DNA of 64,000 nucleotides from Flagellimonas sp. HMM57 (GTDB lineage Bacteria > Bacteroidota > Bacteroidia > Flavobacteriales > Flavobacteriaceae). Positions within the stretch are counted from its first letter, which is position 1. Every line of letters begins with the position of its first letter. Both the position numbers and the translations under genes were made by a program. Shown here one piece after another: positions 25,031-33,697 of the stretch. The stretch is taken from contig NZ_CP090004.1 of assembly GCF_021390175.1 (NCBI RefSeq), positions 3,277,001 through 3,341,000 on the forward strand. Reading direction: 5' to 3'. The notes beneath the pieces were generated by a model. It saw nothing but the letters and a program-made list of their open reading frames with translations, did no database searches and was not told the origin of the DNA.

Positions 25031-26842
25031 TTAGTCAAAGGTATACCCATTATCCGCAGCAACTTTATCTGCTATTTGTGTACGCAATGCTACGACATTG
25101 GGTTGATTTGTATATTTTGTAAAACGTTTTAGTCCCATAAGCATCATAAGCTGTTCATCACCTTCTGAAAAAGAAACAATCGCTTCCTTACCTTTTTGGG
25201 AAATAATGTCCACAGCTCTATATAGGTACAGTTTGGACATTGCAATTTGGGTCGCTTGTGATGTTTCTCCAAAGCGTTTAGCATTCTTCTCGGTACGTAA
25301 GATAGTGGATTCTGCCAAATAAACCTGAATCAAAATATCTGATGCCGACATTAACAATTGTTGATGCTCTTCTAATTGTGGGCCAAACTTTTGTACGGCA
25401 CTACCGGCTACCATTAAAAATACTTTTTTTAATCGTGCGATTAAATCTTTTTCTTCTGCGAAGAGTTCTGAGAAATCTGGAGTGTCAAACGATGGGATTC
25501 CCATTAATTCTTCTCCAACTGCAGTGGCAGGACCAAGCAGGTCGACATGACCTTTCATCGCTTTTTTGACCAACATGCCAACGGCCAACATTCTGTTTAT
25601 TTCGTTCGTTCCTTCATAAATTCTGGAAATACGGGCATCTCTCCACGCAGATTCCATCGGTGTATCGGCACTAAAGCCCATTCCTCCAAATATCTGAATA
25701 CCTTCATCTGTTGTGTGCTGTACATGTTCTGAAACGGCCACTTTTAAAATAGAGCATTCGATAGCATATTCCTCAACACCTTTCAACTCCGCTTCTTGGC
25801 GAGAATTGCCTTCGGATTCACGAATAGCGATTCTATCCTCAATATTTTTTGCCGCCCGGTAACAGGCTGACTCATCTGCATAGGCATTGGTAGCCATATC
25901 AGCAATTTTCGCTTTGATAGCACCAAAATTTATAATTGGGGTTTTAAATTGAATACGCTCATTCGCATATTTTGTAGCTTCATTGATTACTCTACGTTGC
26001 GCTTCCAAACATGCTGCGGCCAACTTGATTCGCCCCACATTTAAAGCGTTCATAGCTATTTTGAATCCGTTCCCTCTTTCAGATAGCATGTTCCCAACAG
26101 GTACTTTTGTTTCGCTAAAGAAAACTTGTCGGGTAGAGGAGGAGTGTATCCCCAATTTCTTTTCTTCATCACCTAGGGTGATGCCATTGCTAGGGTCATT
26201 TTCTACAATGAATCCCGTGATATTTTTATCATCTTCTATTCTCGCAAAAACGATGAACACGTTACAGAAACCTGCATTGGAAATCCACATTTTCTGTCCG
26301 GTGATGTTATAATGCTTTCCATCTTCCGATAAAACGGCCTTAGTCTTGCCCGAGTTCGCATCGGAACCAGCACCAGGTTCAGTAAGGCAATAGGCTCCAA
26401 ACCATTCTCCAGAAGCTAATTTTGGTACATATTTTTGTTTTTGTTCTTCGGTTCCATAAAGGGTAATGGGCATAGTTCCTATTCCGGTATGTGCTCCAAA
26501 AGCAGTGCTGAACGAACCGGTTGCTCCCGAGATATAATCACAAACCAACATAGTGGATACAAATCCCATTCCCATACCACCATATGATTCCGGAACAGCT
26601 ACGCTCAAAAGACCAAGTTCTCCAGCTTTGCGCATGGTTTCTTCGGTGTAGGCATAGTCCTTTTTCTCAAATCGCTCCCAATGTGCCCATAGTTCTCTGT
26701 CTACAAACTCCTTGGTACTTTCACGCATCATTTTCTGTTCCTCGTCCAAGTCCTCAAGAGTGAAAATATCTTCACAGTCGGTCTCTTTTACCAAAAATTG
26801 GCCACCTCTTAGGATTTCTTTGTTTAGGGTCTCAGTACTCAT
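25031..26842 (-). CDS. fadE: Acyl-CoA dehydrogenase
   Basis: 603-aa FAD flavoprotein for the first step of beta-oxidation (acyl-CoA to trans-2-enoyl-CoA). Landmarks: GSFSTAFGAHTGIG, YCLTEPGAGSDANSG (flavin/substrate loop), MWISNAGFCNVF, the C-terminal acyl-CoA dehydrogenase domain with IFGGMGFSADTPMES and RISRIYEGTNEINR, and an extra C-terminal helical region to residue 603. It is longer than short-chain types (about 380 aa) and like Bacillus FadE. Last gene of the marR-led operon, followed by a strong terminator. Electrons would pass to an electron-transfer flavoprotein not encoded here. Confidence 0.93.
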   Translation of the reverse strand: MSTETLNKEILRGGQFLVKETDCEDIFTLEDLDEEQKMMRESTKEFVDRELWAHWERFEKKDYAYTEETMRKAGELGLLSVAVPESYGGMGMGFVSTMLVCDYISGATGSFSTAFGAHTGIGTMPITLYGTEEQKQKYVPKLASGEWFGAYCLTEPGAGSDANSGKTKAVLSEDGKHYNITGQKMWISNAGFCNVFIVFARIEDDKNITGFIVENDPSNGITLGDEEKKLGIHSSSTRQVFFSETKVPVGNMLSERGNGFKIAMNALNVGRIKLAAACLEAQRRVINEATKYANERIQFKTPIINFGAIKAKIADMATNAYADESACYRAAKNIEDRIAIRESEGNSRQEAELKGVEEYAIECSILKVAVSEHVQHTTDEGIQIFGGMGFSADTPMESAWRDARISRIYEGTNEINRMLAVGMLVKKAMKGHVDLLGPATAVGEELMGIPSFDTPDFSELFAEEKDLIARLKKVFLMVAGSAVQKFGPQLEEHQQLLMSASDILIQVYLAESTILRTEKNAKRFGETSQATQIAMSKLYLYRAVDIISQKGKEAIVSFSEGDEQLMMLMGLKRFTKYTNQPNVVALRTQIADKVAADNGYTFD

Positions 26843-26923
26843 TGTAATAGTATTAAGTGTTTAGCAATATGTATTGAGCGTTCATTGAAATCTGACTACT
26901 CAATACTAAAATCTCATTTCTTG

Positions 26924-28114
26924 TTAATTCAAAAATTCATAAATCCCCGCAGCACCTTGCCCGGTTCCAACGCACATGGTTACCATTCCATATTTTCCTT
27001 TCATATCGCGTTTGCGCATTTCATCAAATAACTGAACAGATAGTTTTGCACCTGTACACCCCAGCGGGTGCCCCAATGCGATTGCTCCACCGTTCACATT
27101 AACGATTTCCTGGTTTAAATCCAGTTCACGCATTACGGCCAATGATTGCGAGGCAAAAGCTTCGTTCAACTCTATAAGCTCAATATCATCTTGTTTCATT
27201 CCAGCTTGCTTTAATGCTTTTGGAATGGCCTTTACGGGACCAATCCCCATAATGCGGGGTTCTACACCGGCGGCGGCATAATTTACAAGACGGGCAATAG
27301 GCTCAAGGTTTAATTCTTTTACCATTTCTTCGCTCATTACCATTACAAAAGCTGCACCATCGCTCATTTGGGAAGAATTACCTGCTGTTACGCTTCCTCC
27401 TGCTGCAAATACTGGACGTAGTTTGTTGAGTGTGGGAATGTTAGTTCCTTTTCTTGGGCCTTCGTCCTTATTTACTGTGTAGGTTTTAGTTTCTTTTTTT
27501 CCAGCTCCATTTACAAAAGTATGCTCCACGTCTATGGGCACTATTTGTTCTTGAAATCGGTTTTCCTCTTGTGCTTTTAAAGCTTTCATGTGAGAGCTGT
27601 ATGCAAAAACATCTTGGTCTTCCCTGGAAATTTTGAATTGTTGAGCAACAGCTTCCGCAGTGAGGCCCATTCCCCAGTAATAATCCTCATTTCCTTCTTT
27701 GGCAGTGGCATAATCGGGAGTAGGTTTATATCCTCCCATAGGGATGTAGCTCATACTTTCCGAACCACCAGCAATGATACAATCCGCCATCCCAGATTGA
27801 ATTTTTGCAGTAGCAATTCCTATAGTTTCCAATCCTGATGCGCAATAGCGGTTCACAGTAACGCCCGGTACATCGTCAATATTTAATCCCATCAACGAAA
27901 TCAATCGTGCCATGTTCAAACCTTGTTCTGCTTCTGGCATGGCATTCCCAACAATTACGTCGTCGATTCTTTTTTTATCAAGACTAGGCAGTTCTTTCAT
28001 CATATGTTCAATGGTTTCTGCCGCAAGTTCATCTGGTCTTTTAAATCGGAACAACCCTTTAGGCGCTTTACCAACTGCAGTTCTGTATGCTTTAACTATA
28101 TATGCTGTTTTCAT
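26924..28114 (-). CDS. fadA: Acetyl-CoA C-acyltransferase (3-ketoacyl-CoA thiolase)
   Basis: 396-aa thiolase for the last beta-oxidation step, splitting 3-ketoacyl-CoA with CoA to acetyl-CoA. The nucleophilic Cys lies in [13 protein letters not shown], with the His in [16 protein letters not shown] and the second Cys in [12 protein letters not shown]. Length is normal for the family. It lies between the four-helix-bundle gene and fadE on the same strand, in a beta-oxidation operon. Confidence 0.94.
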   Translation of the reverse strand: MKTAYIVKAYRTAVGKAPKGLFRFKRPDELAAETIEHMMKELPSLDKKRIDDVIVGNAMPEAEQGLNMARLISLMGLNIDDVPGVTVNRYCASGLETIGIATAKIQSGMADCIIAGGSESMSYIPMGGYKPTPDYATAKEGNEDYYWGMGLTAEAVAQQFKISREDQDVFAYSSHMKALKAQEENRFQEQIVPIDVEHTFVNGAGKKETKTYTVNKDEGPRKGTNIPTLNKLRPVFAAGGSVTAGNSSQMSDGAAFVMVMSEEMVKELNLEPIARLVNYAAAGVEPRIMGIGPVKAIPKALKQAGMKQDDIELIELNEAFASQSLAVMRELDLNQEIVNVNGGAIALGHPLGCTGAKLSVQLFDEMRKRDMKGKYGMVTMCVGTGQGAAGIYEFLN

Positions 28115-28141
28115 TTATTCTAGATGTTAGAATTTAAGAAG

Positions 28142-28510
28142 TTAGATTTTAGATTCTTGATATTTGAATTTTTTGATAAGCGAATGATTGATTTTTTGAA
28201 TCTCAGTTAGATTTTCTAGAATTGGTGATATTTTATCTTCGCTTATCAAACATAACTTTTGAGATAGTAAAAATTGAGTAGAAAGTTCGTTGATGGAACC
28301 ATTGGCGATTCCAAGAAAATTTCTGAACTCACCGTTTGTATTTCTTCCAGCACCCTCTGCGATATTTGAAGGAATGGATACCGCACTTCTTCTGATTTGA
28401 CTTTTAAGTCCGAATTTTTCGTCTTTTGGAAACGACGTGGTCAGCTTATATATTTCTTCTACAAAGCCCATTGCTTTTTTCCAGATAATCAAGTCTTGAA
28501 AATTATGCAT
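28142..28510 (-). CDS. Four-helix-bundle protein (23S rRNA IVS-like)
   Basis: 122-aa protein of the family first found as an ORF inside 23S rRNA intervening sequences. Hallmarks: NFQDLIIWKKAM at the start, LTTSFPKDEKFGLKSQIRRSAVSIPSNIAEG in the middle and EFRNFLGIANGS. The structure known for the family is a pentameric four-helix bundle with a charged pore; function unknown. Members are scattered through Bacteroidetes genomes like mobile inserts. Here it sits between fadA and the fadN-type gene, 27 and 41 bp from its neighbours, interrupting an otherwise conserved operon. Confidence 0.88.
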   Translation of the reverse strand: MHNFQDLIIWKKAMGFVEEIYKLTTSFPKDEKFGLKSQIRRSAVSIPSNIAEGAGRNTNGEFRNFLGIANGSINELSTQFLLSQKLCLISEDKISPILENLTEIQKINHSLIKKFKYQESKI

Positions 28511-28551
28511 AATCTAATATCTCAAATCTAATATCTTAATTCTATTCGCAA

Positions 28552-30957
28552 TTAATTGCGAAGTGGTTTACCTGTTTTCAACATATGTTGTATGCGTTCC
28601 AATGTTTTTCGTTCGCTGCACAGTGATAAAAAGGCTTCACGTTCCAAATCCAAAAGATATTGCTCAGACACATAGCTAGCTTCTGATAAGTCTCCACCAG
28701 CCATTACATAAGCCAATTTATCGGCAATCTTTTTATCGTGTTCAGAGATGTAATGTCCCGCTTCCATCGAATCTGTCCCAACTAAGAACATGCCCAGTGC
28801 CTGTTTGCCAAGTACTTTTACGTCTTTTCGTTTTGCAGGTTTCGTATAACCAGCTTCTGCCATCAGTTTGGCATGTGCCTTTGCAGTAGCGATTTGCCGG
28901 TCTTTGTTTACGACAATTACGTCTTTGCCTTTCTGCAAAATCCCTAAGTCAAAGGCTTCATAAGCCGAGGTGGACACCTTTGCCATTCCAATGGTCAAGA
29001 AATATTCTTGAAGGACATTGAGTTCAACATCATTTTTACGGAATGTGTCGGATGCCCGTAACGCCATTTCTTTGGATCCTCCGCCACCGGGAATGACACC
29101 TACGCCAAATTCCACCAACCCTATATACGTTTCCGCAGCTGCAACAACCTTATCGGCATGCATGGAAAGCTCACAACCACCGCCTAAACACATACCATGT
29201 GGAGCTGAAATTGTAGGGATTGAAGAATAGCGCATGCGCATCATTGAATCTTGGAACATTTTAATCGCCATGTTCAGCTCATCATATTCTTGTTCCACAG
29301 CCATCATGAAAATCATTCCGATATTGGCACCTACTGAGAAATTTGCGGCTTGATTACCAACAACCAGCCCCTGAAAATCCTTTTCAGCGATATCGATAGC
29401 TTTGTTCAATCCTGAGAGCACATCGCCACCAATGGTATTCATTTTGGATTGGAACTCTACATTTAAAATGCCGTCTCCTAAATCCTCAACGACTACGCCA
29501 CTATTTTTAAATACTTCGTTTGATTTTCTAATGTTATCAAGAATGATAAATGCATCCTGACCAGGAATTTTTTCCATTTCCTTTTTAGGGATGTCGTAAA
29601 AATGGGTGGCTCCGTCCTTGACCGAATAAAAAGAAGTTATCCCTGCTTCCTTCATCGCCATTACCCAAGAAGCAATCTCTAAACCTTCAGCTTTCGCAAA
29701 CTCGATGCCTTTATCCAAACCAACGGCATCCCAAATCTGAAAGGGACCGTGTTCCCAACCAAATCCAGCCTTCATGGCATCGTCTATCTTATAAAGTTCA
29801 TCGGAAATCTCTGGAATTCTGTGGGAAACGTATGCAAATAATGCACCAAAACTTTTTCTGTAGAATTCTCCTGCTTTGTCTTTTCCAGCAGTTAGGACCG
29901 AAAACCGTTCAACGACTTTATCAATGGTCTTCGTAAGTTCCAAAGTAGCAAACTTTGCACTTTTTTTGGAACGATATTCCATCGTGTCCAAGTCCAAAGT
30001 GAGGATTTCGCTTTTACCGTTATCACCCTTTACTTTTTTGTAAAAACCTTGTCCCGATTTGCTTCCGAGCCATTTGTTTTCCATCATTGTATTGATGAAA
30101 TCCGGTAGTTTGAACAATTCTAAGCGTTCGTCGTCTTTACAGTTCTCATGAATTCCATTGGCAACATGTACTAAAGTATCCAATCCGACCACATCTACGG
30201 TCCTAAAGGTTGCAGATTTTGGCCTGCCAATTACTGGGCCGGTAAGTTTGTCCACTTCTTCAACGGTCATTCCCAAATCCTTGACCGCATGAAATAGACT
30301 TTGAATGCTAAAAATACCTATTCGGTTTCCTATAAAGGCGGGAGTATCTTTAGCGACTACGGAAGTCTTTCCAAGATATTGTTCTCCATAACCATTTAAA
30401 AAGTCCAATACTTCTGGGGAAGTCTCAGGGCCAGGAATAATTTCAAAAAGTTTAAGGTAACGGGCGGGATTGAAGAAATGTGTACCGCAAAAGTGCTCTT
30501 TAAAGTCATCACTTCTTCCATCGCTCATGAATTTAATTGGAATTCCAGAGGTATTGGAAGTAATCAGCGTACCTTCTTTCCGGTATTTTTCCAGATTTTC
30601 GAATACTTGTTTTTTAATATCCAATCGCTCTACGACGACTTCGATAATCCAATCAACTTCACCTACTTTTGAAATATCGTCCTCAAGATTACCTGTGGCT
30701 ATTCTACTAGCAAATTTTGTATGATAAATAGGGGACGGTTTAGATTTTAGAGCGGCTGTCAAAGAATCATTGACCAATCTATTGCGTACTGCCTTGTCGT
30801 TCAAGGTTAAGCCTTTCGCCTTTTCTTTATCGTTAAGTTCGCGGGGTACGATATCCAATAATAAAACCTCGACCCCAATATTTGCAAAGTGGCAAGCGAT
30901 TCCGCTTCCCATAATACCAGAACCTATCACGGCAACTTTATTGATATGCCTTTTCAT
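28552..30957 (-). CDS. fadN: 3-hydroxyacyl-CoA dehydrogenase / enoyl-CoA hydratase
   Basis: 801-aa bifunctional beta-oxidation enzyme. The dehydrogenase part comes first: VAVIGSGIMGSGIACHFAN (NAD site, residues about 9-27), then FCGTHFFNPARYLKLFEIIPG, with two C-terminal HCDH domains. The crotonase-like hydratase part follows (about 490-760), with NFSVGANIG and HGMCLGGGCELSMHADK. This order is the reverse of E. coli FadB, and matches Bacillus FadN, as does the neighbouring fadA and fadE. First enzyme gene after marR, 13 bp downstream. The symbol is by architecture and context. Confidence 0.92.
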   Translation of the reverse strand: MKRHINKVAVIGSGIMGSGIACHFANIGVEVLLLDIVPRELNDKEKAKGLTLNDKAVRNRLVNDSLTAALKSKPSPIYHTKFASRIATGNLEDDISKVGEVDWIIEVVVERLDIKKQVFENLEKYRKEGTLITSNTSGIPIKFMSDGRSDDFKEHFCGTHFFNPARYLKLFEIIPGPETSPEVLDFLNGYGEQYLGKTSVVAKDTPAFIGNRIGIFSIQSLFHAVKDLGMTVEEVDKLTGPVIGRPKSATFRTVDVVGLDTLVHVANGIHENCKDDERLELFKLPDFINTMMENKWLGSKSGQGFYKKVKGDNGKSEILTLDLDTMEYRSKKSAKFATLELTKTIDKVVERFSVLTAGKDKAGEFYRKSFGALFAYVSHRIPEISDELYKIDDAMKAGFGWEHGPFQIWDAVGLDKGIEFAKAEGLEIASWVMAMKEAGITSFYSVKDGATHFYDIPKKEMEKIPGQDAFIILDNIRKSNEVFKNSGVVVEDLGDGILNVEFQSKMNTIGGDVLSGLNKAIDIAEKDFQGLVVGNQAANFSVGANIGMIFMMAVEQEYDELNMAIKMFQDSMMRMRYSSIPTISAPHGMCLGGGCELSMHADKVVAAAETYIGLVEFGVGVIPGGGGSKEMALRASDTFRKNDVELNVLQEYFLTIGMAKVSTSAYEAFDLGILQKGKDVIVVNKDRQIATAKAHAKLMAEAGYTKPAKRKDVKVLGKQALGMFLVGTDSMEAGHYISEHDKKIADKLAYVMAGGDLSEASYVSEQYLLDLEREAFLSLCSERKTLERIQHMLKTGKPLRN

Positions 30958-30970
30958 TTAAGAATTAGAA

Positions 30971-31417
30971 TTAAGTTGTTGTTTTTATGTATATTTTTTT
31001 GTCTGAGATGAGTTTGTTGATGACTTCTGTGGTCTTAAAAAAACTCAACAAATCTTCTTCGGAAACATGTTCTTTCACCACGTCGTTAAAACGTAGAACC
31101 ACATCTTTGGAATCTCTTCTTTTTTCCAAGCCCAAAGCCGTTAAATGAATGAGTACCCCTCTTCCATCCCTTGGATTTGGTTTACGCTGGATATATCCTT
31201 TTTCTTCAATACTTTTTAATATTCTGGACAGGCTTGTTGCTTCCATTCCCATTTTTGGCCCCAATGCAGTACTTGGAGTACCTTTTTTTGGGTCTATACT
31301 CAATAAAGTAAAACCAATTGCCATGGTAAGCCCATAATTTTTTGCCTCTTCATTGTACATTTTGATTACGGCCTGCCAGGTAGCTCTTAACGCATAATCA
31401 ATAGTCAATTCTTTCAT
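30971..31417 (-). CDS. MarR-family regulator of the fad operon
   Basis: 148-aa winged-helix regulator: GFTLLSIDPKKGTPSTALGPKMGMEATSLSRILKSIEEKGYI is the HTH and RKPNPRDGRGVLIHLTALG the wing with the typical D-R-G motif. MarR proteins dimerise and release DNA on binding a ligand, here plausibly an acyl-CoA. First gene of the fad operon, 13 bp before the fadN-type gene. A perfect 26-bp palindrome lies 32 bp upstream of its start, next to the -7 promoter box, so repression of its own operon is the likely mode. Confidence 0.9.
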   Translation of the reverse strand: MKELTIDYALRATWQAVIKMYNEEAKNYGLTMAIGFTLLSIDPKKGTPSTALGPKMGMEATSLSRILKSIEEKGYIQRKPNPRDGRGVLIHLTALGLEKRRDSKDVVLRFNDVVKEHVSEEDLLSFFKTTEVINKLISDKKIYIKTTT

Positions 31418-31436
31418 AGAACTTGTTTGGTGTTTT

Positions 31437-31444
31437 CAAATATA
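31437..31444 (-). promoter_or_regulatory. Bacteroidetes -7 promoter box of marR-fad
   Basis: TATATTTG on the minus strand matches TAnnTTTG, 20 bp upstream of the marR ATG. The expected -33 region falls inside the palindrome at 31449-31474. Confidence 0.65.
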
Positions 31445-31448
31445 GGAA

Positions 31449-31474
31449 AATTTATTATGCATGCATAATAAATT
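31449..31474. promoter_or_regulatory. 26-bp perfect palindrome, candidate MarR operator
   Basis: Half-site AATTTATTATGCA joined to its exact complement TGCATAATAAATT. It lies between the acyl-CoA ligase terminator and the marR start and covers the -33 side of the promoter. Size and symmetry fit a dimeric winged-helix operator. Binding by the adjacent MarR protein is inferred. Confidence 0.7.
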
Positions 31475-31502
31475 CGATTAAATAAATCCTAATAAAACAA
31501 AT

Positions 31503-31527
31503 AAAGCTCTGTGTTCGACAGAGCTTT
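31503..31527 (-). terminator. Terminator of the acyl-CoA ligase gene
   Basis: Perfect 10-bp stem AAAGCTCTGT / ACAGAGCTTT with loop GTTCG (plus strand), followed on the minus strand by a T-rich run. It separates the ligase transcript from the marR operon. Confidence 0.85.
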
Positions 31528-31555
31528 GTTTTTACAATAGATTTTTAATTAGATA

Positions 31556-33328
31556 CTAATGTGAATAAATGCTATCGTATAAATCTTTATACTTTTCTTT
31601 AATGATTTTTCTCCTAAGTTTCATAGTAGGTGTCATGTGTCCATCATCGATACTCCAAGCATCAGGGGTTAACCTAAACTGCTTTACTTTTTCCCATTTG
31701 GCAAATTCCTCATTGGCCAAATCCACCTCTTCCTGTATTCTTGAGATAACTTTTTCATTCAAGATAATGTCTGAGTTTTGTCCTAAAGTAATATCATGGC
31801 GTTTGGCCCATTCGTACAAAAATTCAAAATTGGGTTGAATCAAGGCAGCTGGCATTTTCTCACCTTCGCCAACGACCATTATCTGCTCAATAAAACGAGA
31901 TTGTTTAAAACGATTCTCCAATAGTTGAGGTGCAACATATTTACCGCCAGAGGTTTTGAACATCTCTTTTTTACGATCCGTAATCTTCAAAAATCCTTGG
32001 TCATCAAGCTCACCTATATCACCTGTATGGAAGTAACCATCTTTTAATACTTCGGCCGTTTTTTCTGGGTCTTTGTAATATCCCATCATAACTTGTGGTC
32101 CCTTTATGCAGATTTCACCATCGTCGGCAATCTTAACTTCAGTTCGGTCTATTGGGATTCCTACGGTACCAATTTTAAAACCGTTTTTTCGCATATCATT
32201 AACTGAAATTACAGGAGAAGTTTCGGTCAGGCCGTACCCTTCCATTACGCCCATCTCTGCAGCATTGAAAATACGGGCCAATCTAGGTTGCAGTGCTGCA
32301 CTACCAGAAGCTATCAATGCAAGATTCCCTCCTAGGCCTTCTTTCCATTTACTGAAGATTAATTTTCTGGCCAATGACAGTTTTTTTTCATACCACCAAC
32401 CATTCTGTCCATAAGGTTCATATTGCAATCCAACCTCTACGGCCCAAAAGAAAATATTCTTTTTTATACCGCTTAACGCTGCACCTTTCGCAATAATCTT
32501 ATCATATACCTTCTCCAACAATCTTGGTACAGCGGTCATTACATGTGGTTCAGTTTCCTTAAGATTATCACTAATAGTTTCCAAAGACTCTGCATAATAT
32601 ATGGTAACTCCCCTAAATTGATATAGATAAATCAGCATACGTTCATACACATGACAAAGGGGTAGAAAACTCAATGATCGGGTCTCGCCATCTACGATAG
32701 GAAATCGTTTTGAACTTTCTATGGCATTGCTTACTAGATTATCGTGGGACAGCATGACCCCTTTTGGGCGCCCCGTGGTTCCCGATGTATATATTAAAGT
32801 TGCTAAATCTCCTGGAGTAACTTTCTCTTTTAATTGTTCTACTTCATCTTGATTGGAATCATCTGCGCCTAGTTCCAAGACTTCTTTCCAGTTTTTGCAA
32901 TTAGGCAACTCATCAAAGCAAAAAACATCTTTTAATTTTTTGATTTTTGGACTTACTTCCAAAACCTTTTCCAAAACCTCGCTACAAGACACAAAACAAT
33001 ACTTTGCTTCGGAATGGTTGAGCACATACTCATAATCCGAAGATGATATCGTTGGATAAATTGGCACGTTTTGCGCTCCGATCTGAAGAATTCCAATATC
33101 CATGATATTCCATTCTGTTCTATTGTTCATGGAAATGACAGCGATTTTATCGTTAGGCTTTACACCCATTCTCAAAAGCGCACGGCTTATGGCATTAGCT
33201 TGGTCAATATAATCTTTGGTTGAAGTGGCCACCCATTTACCATCATATTTTGTGACCAACGATTTTTCAAGAGGAAATTTTTCCAATTGATAGTACGGAA
33301 AATCGAAAAGTCTAGTAACTGTTTGCAT
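31556..33328 (-). CDS. fadD: Long-chain fatty acid-CoA ligase (AMP-forming)
   Basis: Acyl-CoA synthetase of the ANL superfamily, about 590 aa from the start chosen here. It activates fatty acids with ATP and CoA for beta-oxidation. P-loop LIYTSGTTGRPKGVMLSH, then MEGYGLTETSPVI, GYFHTGDIGELDDQG and ITDRKKEMFKTSGGKYV (catalytic Lys region). I use the ATG at 33328 (MQTVTRLFDFPYYQLE); the frame reaches an ATG at 33394 but the added residues do not look like the family. It lies upstream of the marR-fad operon with its own terminator, and supplies that pathway. Confidence 0.92.
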   Translation of the reverse strand: MQTVTRLFDFPYYQLEKFPLEKSLVTKYDGKWVATSTKDYIDQANAISRALLRMGVKPNDKIAVISMNNRTEWNIMDIGILQIGAQNVPIYPTISSSDYEYVLNHSEAKYCFVSCSEVLEKVLEVSPKIKKLKDVFCFDELPNCKNWKEVLELGADDSNQDEVEQLKEKVTPGDLATLIYTSGTTGRPKGVMLSHDNLVSNAIESSKRFPIVDGETRSLSFLPLCHVYERMLIYLYQFRGVTIYYAESLETISDNLKETEPHVMTAVPRLLEKVYDKIIAKGAALSGIKKNIFFWAVEVGLQYEPYGQNGWWYEKKLSLARKLIFSKWKEGLGGNLALIASGSAALQPRLARIFNAAEMGVMEGYGLTETSPVISVNDMRKNGFKIGTVGIPIDRTEVKIADDGEICIKGPQVMMGYYKDPEKTAEVLKDGYFHTGDIGELDDQGFLKITDRKKEMFKTSGGKYVAPQLLENRFKQSRFIEQIMVVGEGEKMPAALIQPNFEFLYEWAKRHDITLGQNSDIILNEKVISRIQEEVDLANEEFAKWEKVKQFRLTPDAWSIDDGHMTPTMKLRRKIIKEKYKDLYDSIYSH

Positions 33329-33559
33329 AGTAAGTTTCTGTAAAGTAATTGCAAAATAGGGAAAGGAAGCCGGATTATAAAATGAGTTATTCAAAAACCC
33401 TCCTAAATAATTGCCAATCTTACAAGAAATTTAGTTTCATAATCATACGAGACACCTTAAATCCCAGCACTTTATAGTGATTCAATATAATTGATAGACT
33501 TTGTTTTTGGACATTTTTTGCAACAGTATCGCTTCGTGTTTCCATCTACTTTTATTGAA

Positions 33560-33577
33560 TTAAAAAGTACTTTTTAA
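33560..33577. promoter_or_regulatory. 18-bp perfect palindrome upstream of pflB
   Basis: TTAAAAAGT followed by its complement ACTTTTTAA. It lies 120 bp before the pflB start. A+T-rich palindromes can arise by chance in such DNA, so an operator role is only possible. Confidence 0.3.
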
Positions 33578-33606
33578 GCAAAAATTAGCATTTCTTAAAT
33601 ACGACA

Positions 33607-33620
33607 CTGATAATTGTCAT
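33607..33620. promoter_or_regulatory. Possible FNR/CRP-type site upstream of pflB
   Basis: CTGATAATTGTCAT resembles the FNR consensus TTGATN4ATCAA (7 of 10 fixed positions) and has TGA-N6-TCA spacing. It lies 78 bp before the pflB ATG. Oxygen-responsive control would suit this gene, but the match is imperfect. Confidence 0.3.
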
Positions 33621-33697
33621 CTTTATTATCGAATCTAGCTACTAATTTCGAGCTCTATAATTAGCATGTATTGTACAAAATAGTAATTGGATAAAAG

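Larger units (their letters stand above)
33329..33697. other. Intergenic region between acyl-CoA ligase and pflB
   Basis: 369 bp without a gene, holding the divergent control regions of the ligase (minus) and pflB (plus). It contains an 18-bp perfect palindrome at 33560-33577 and an FNR-like near-palindrome at 33607-33620, listed separately. No small gene or RNA was recognised. Confidence 0.6.
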
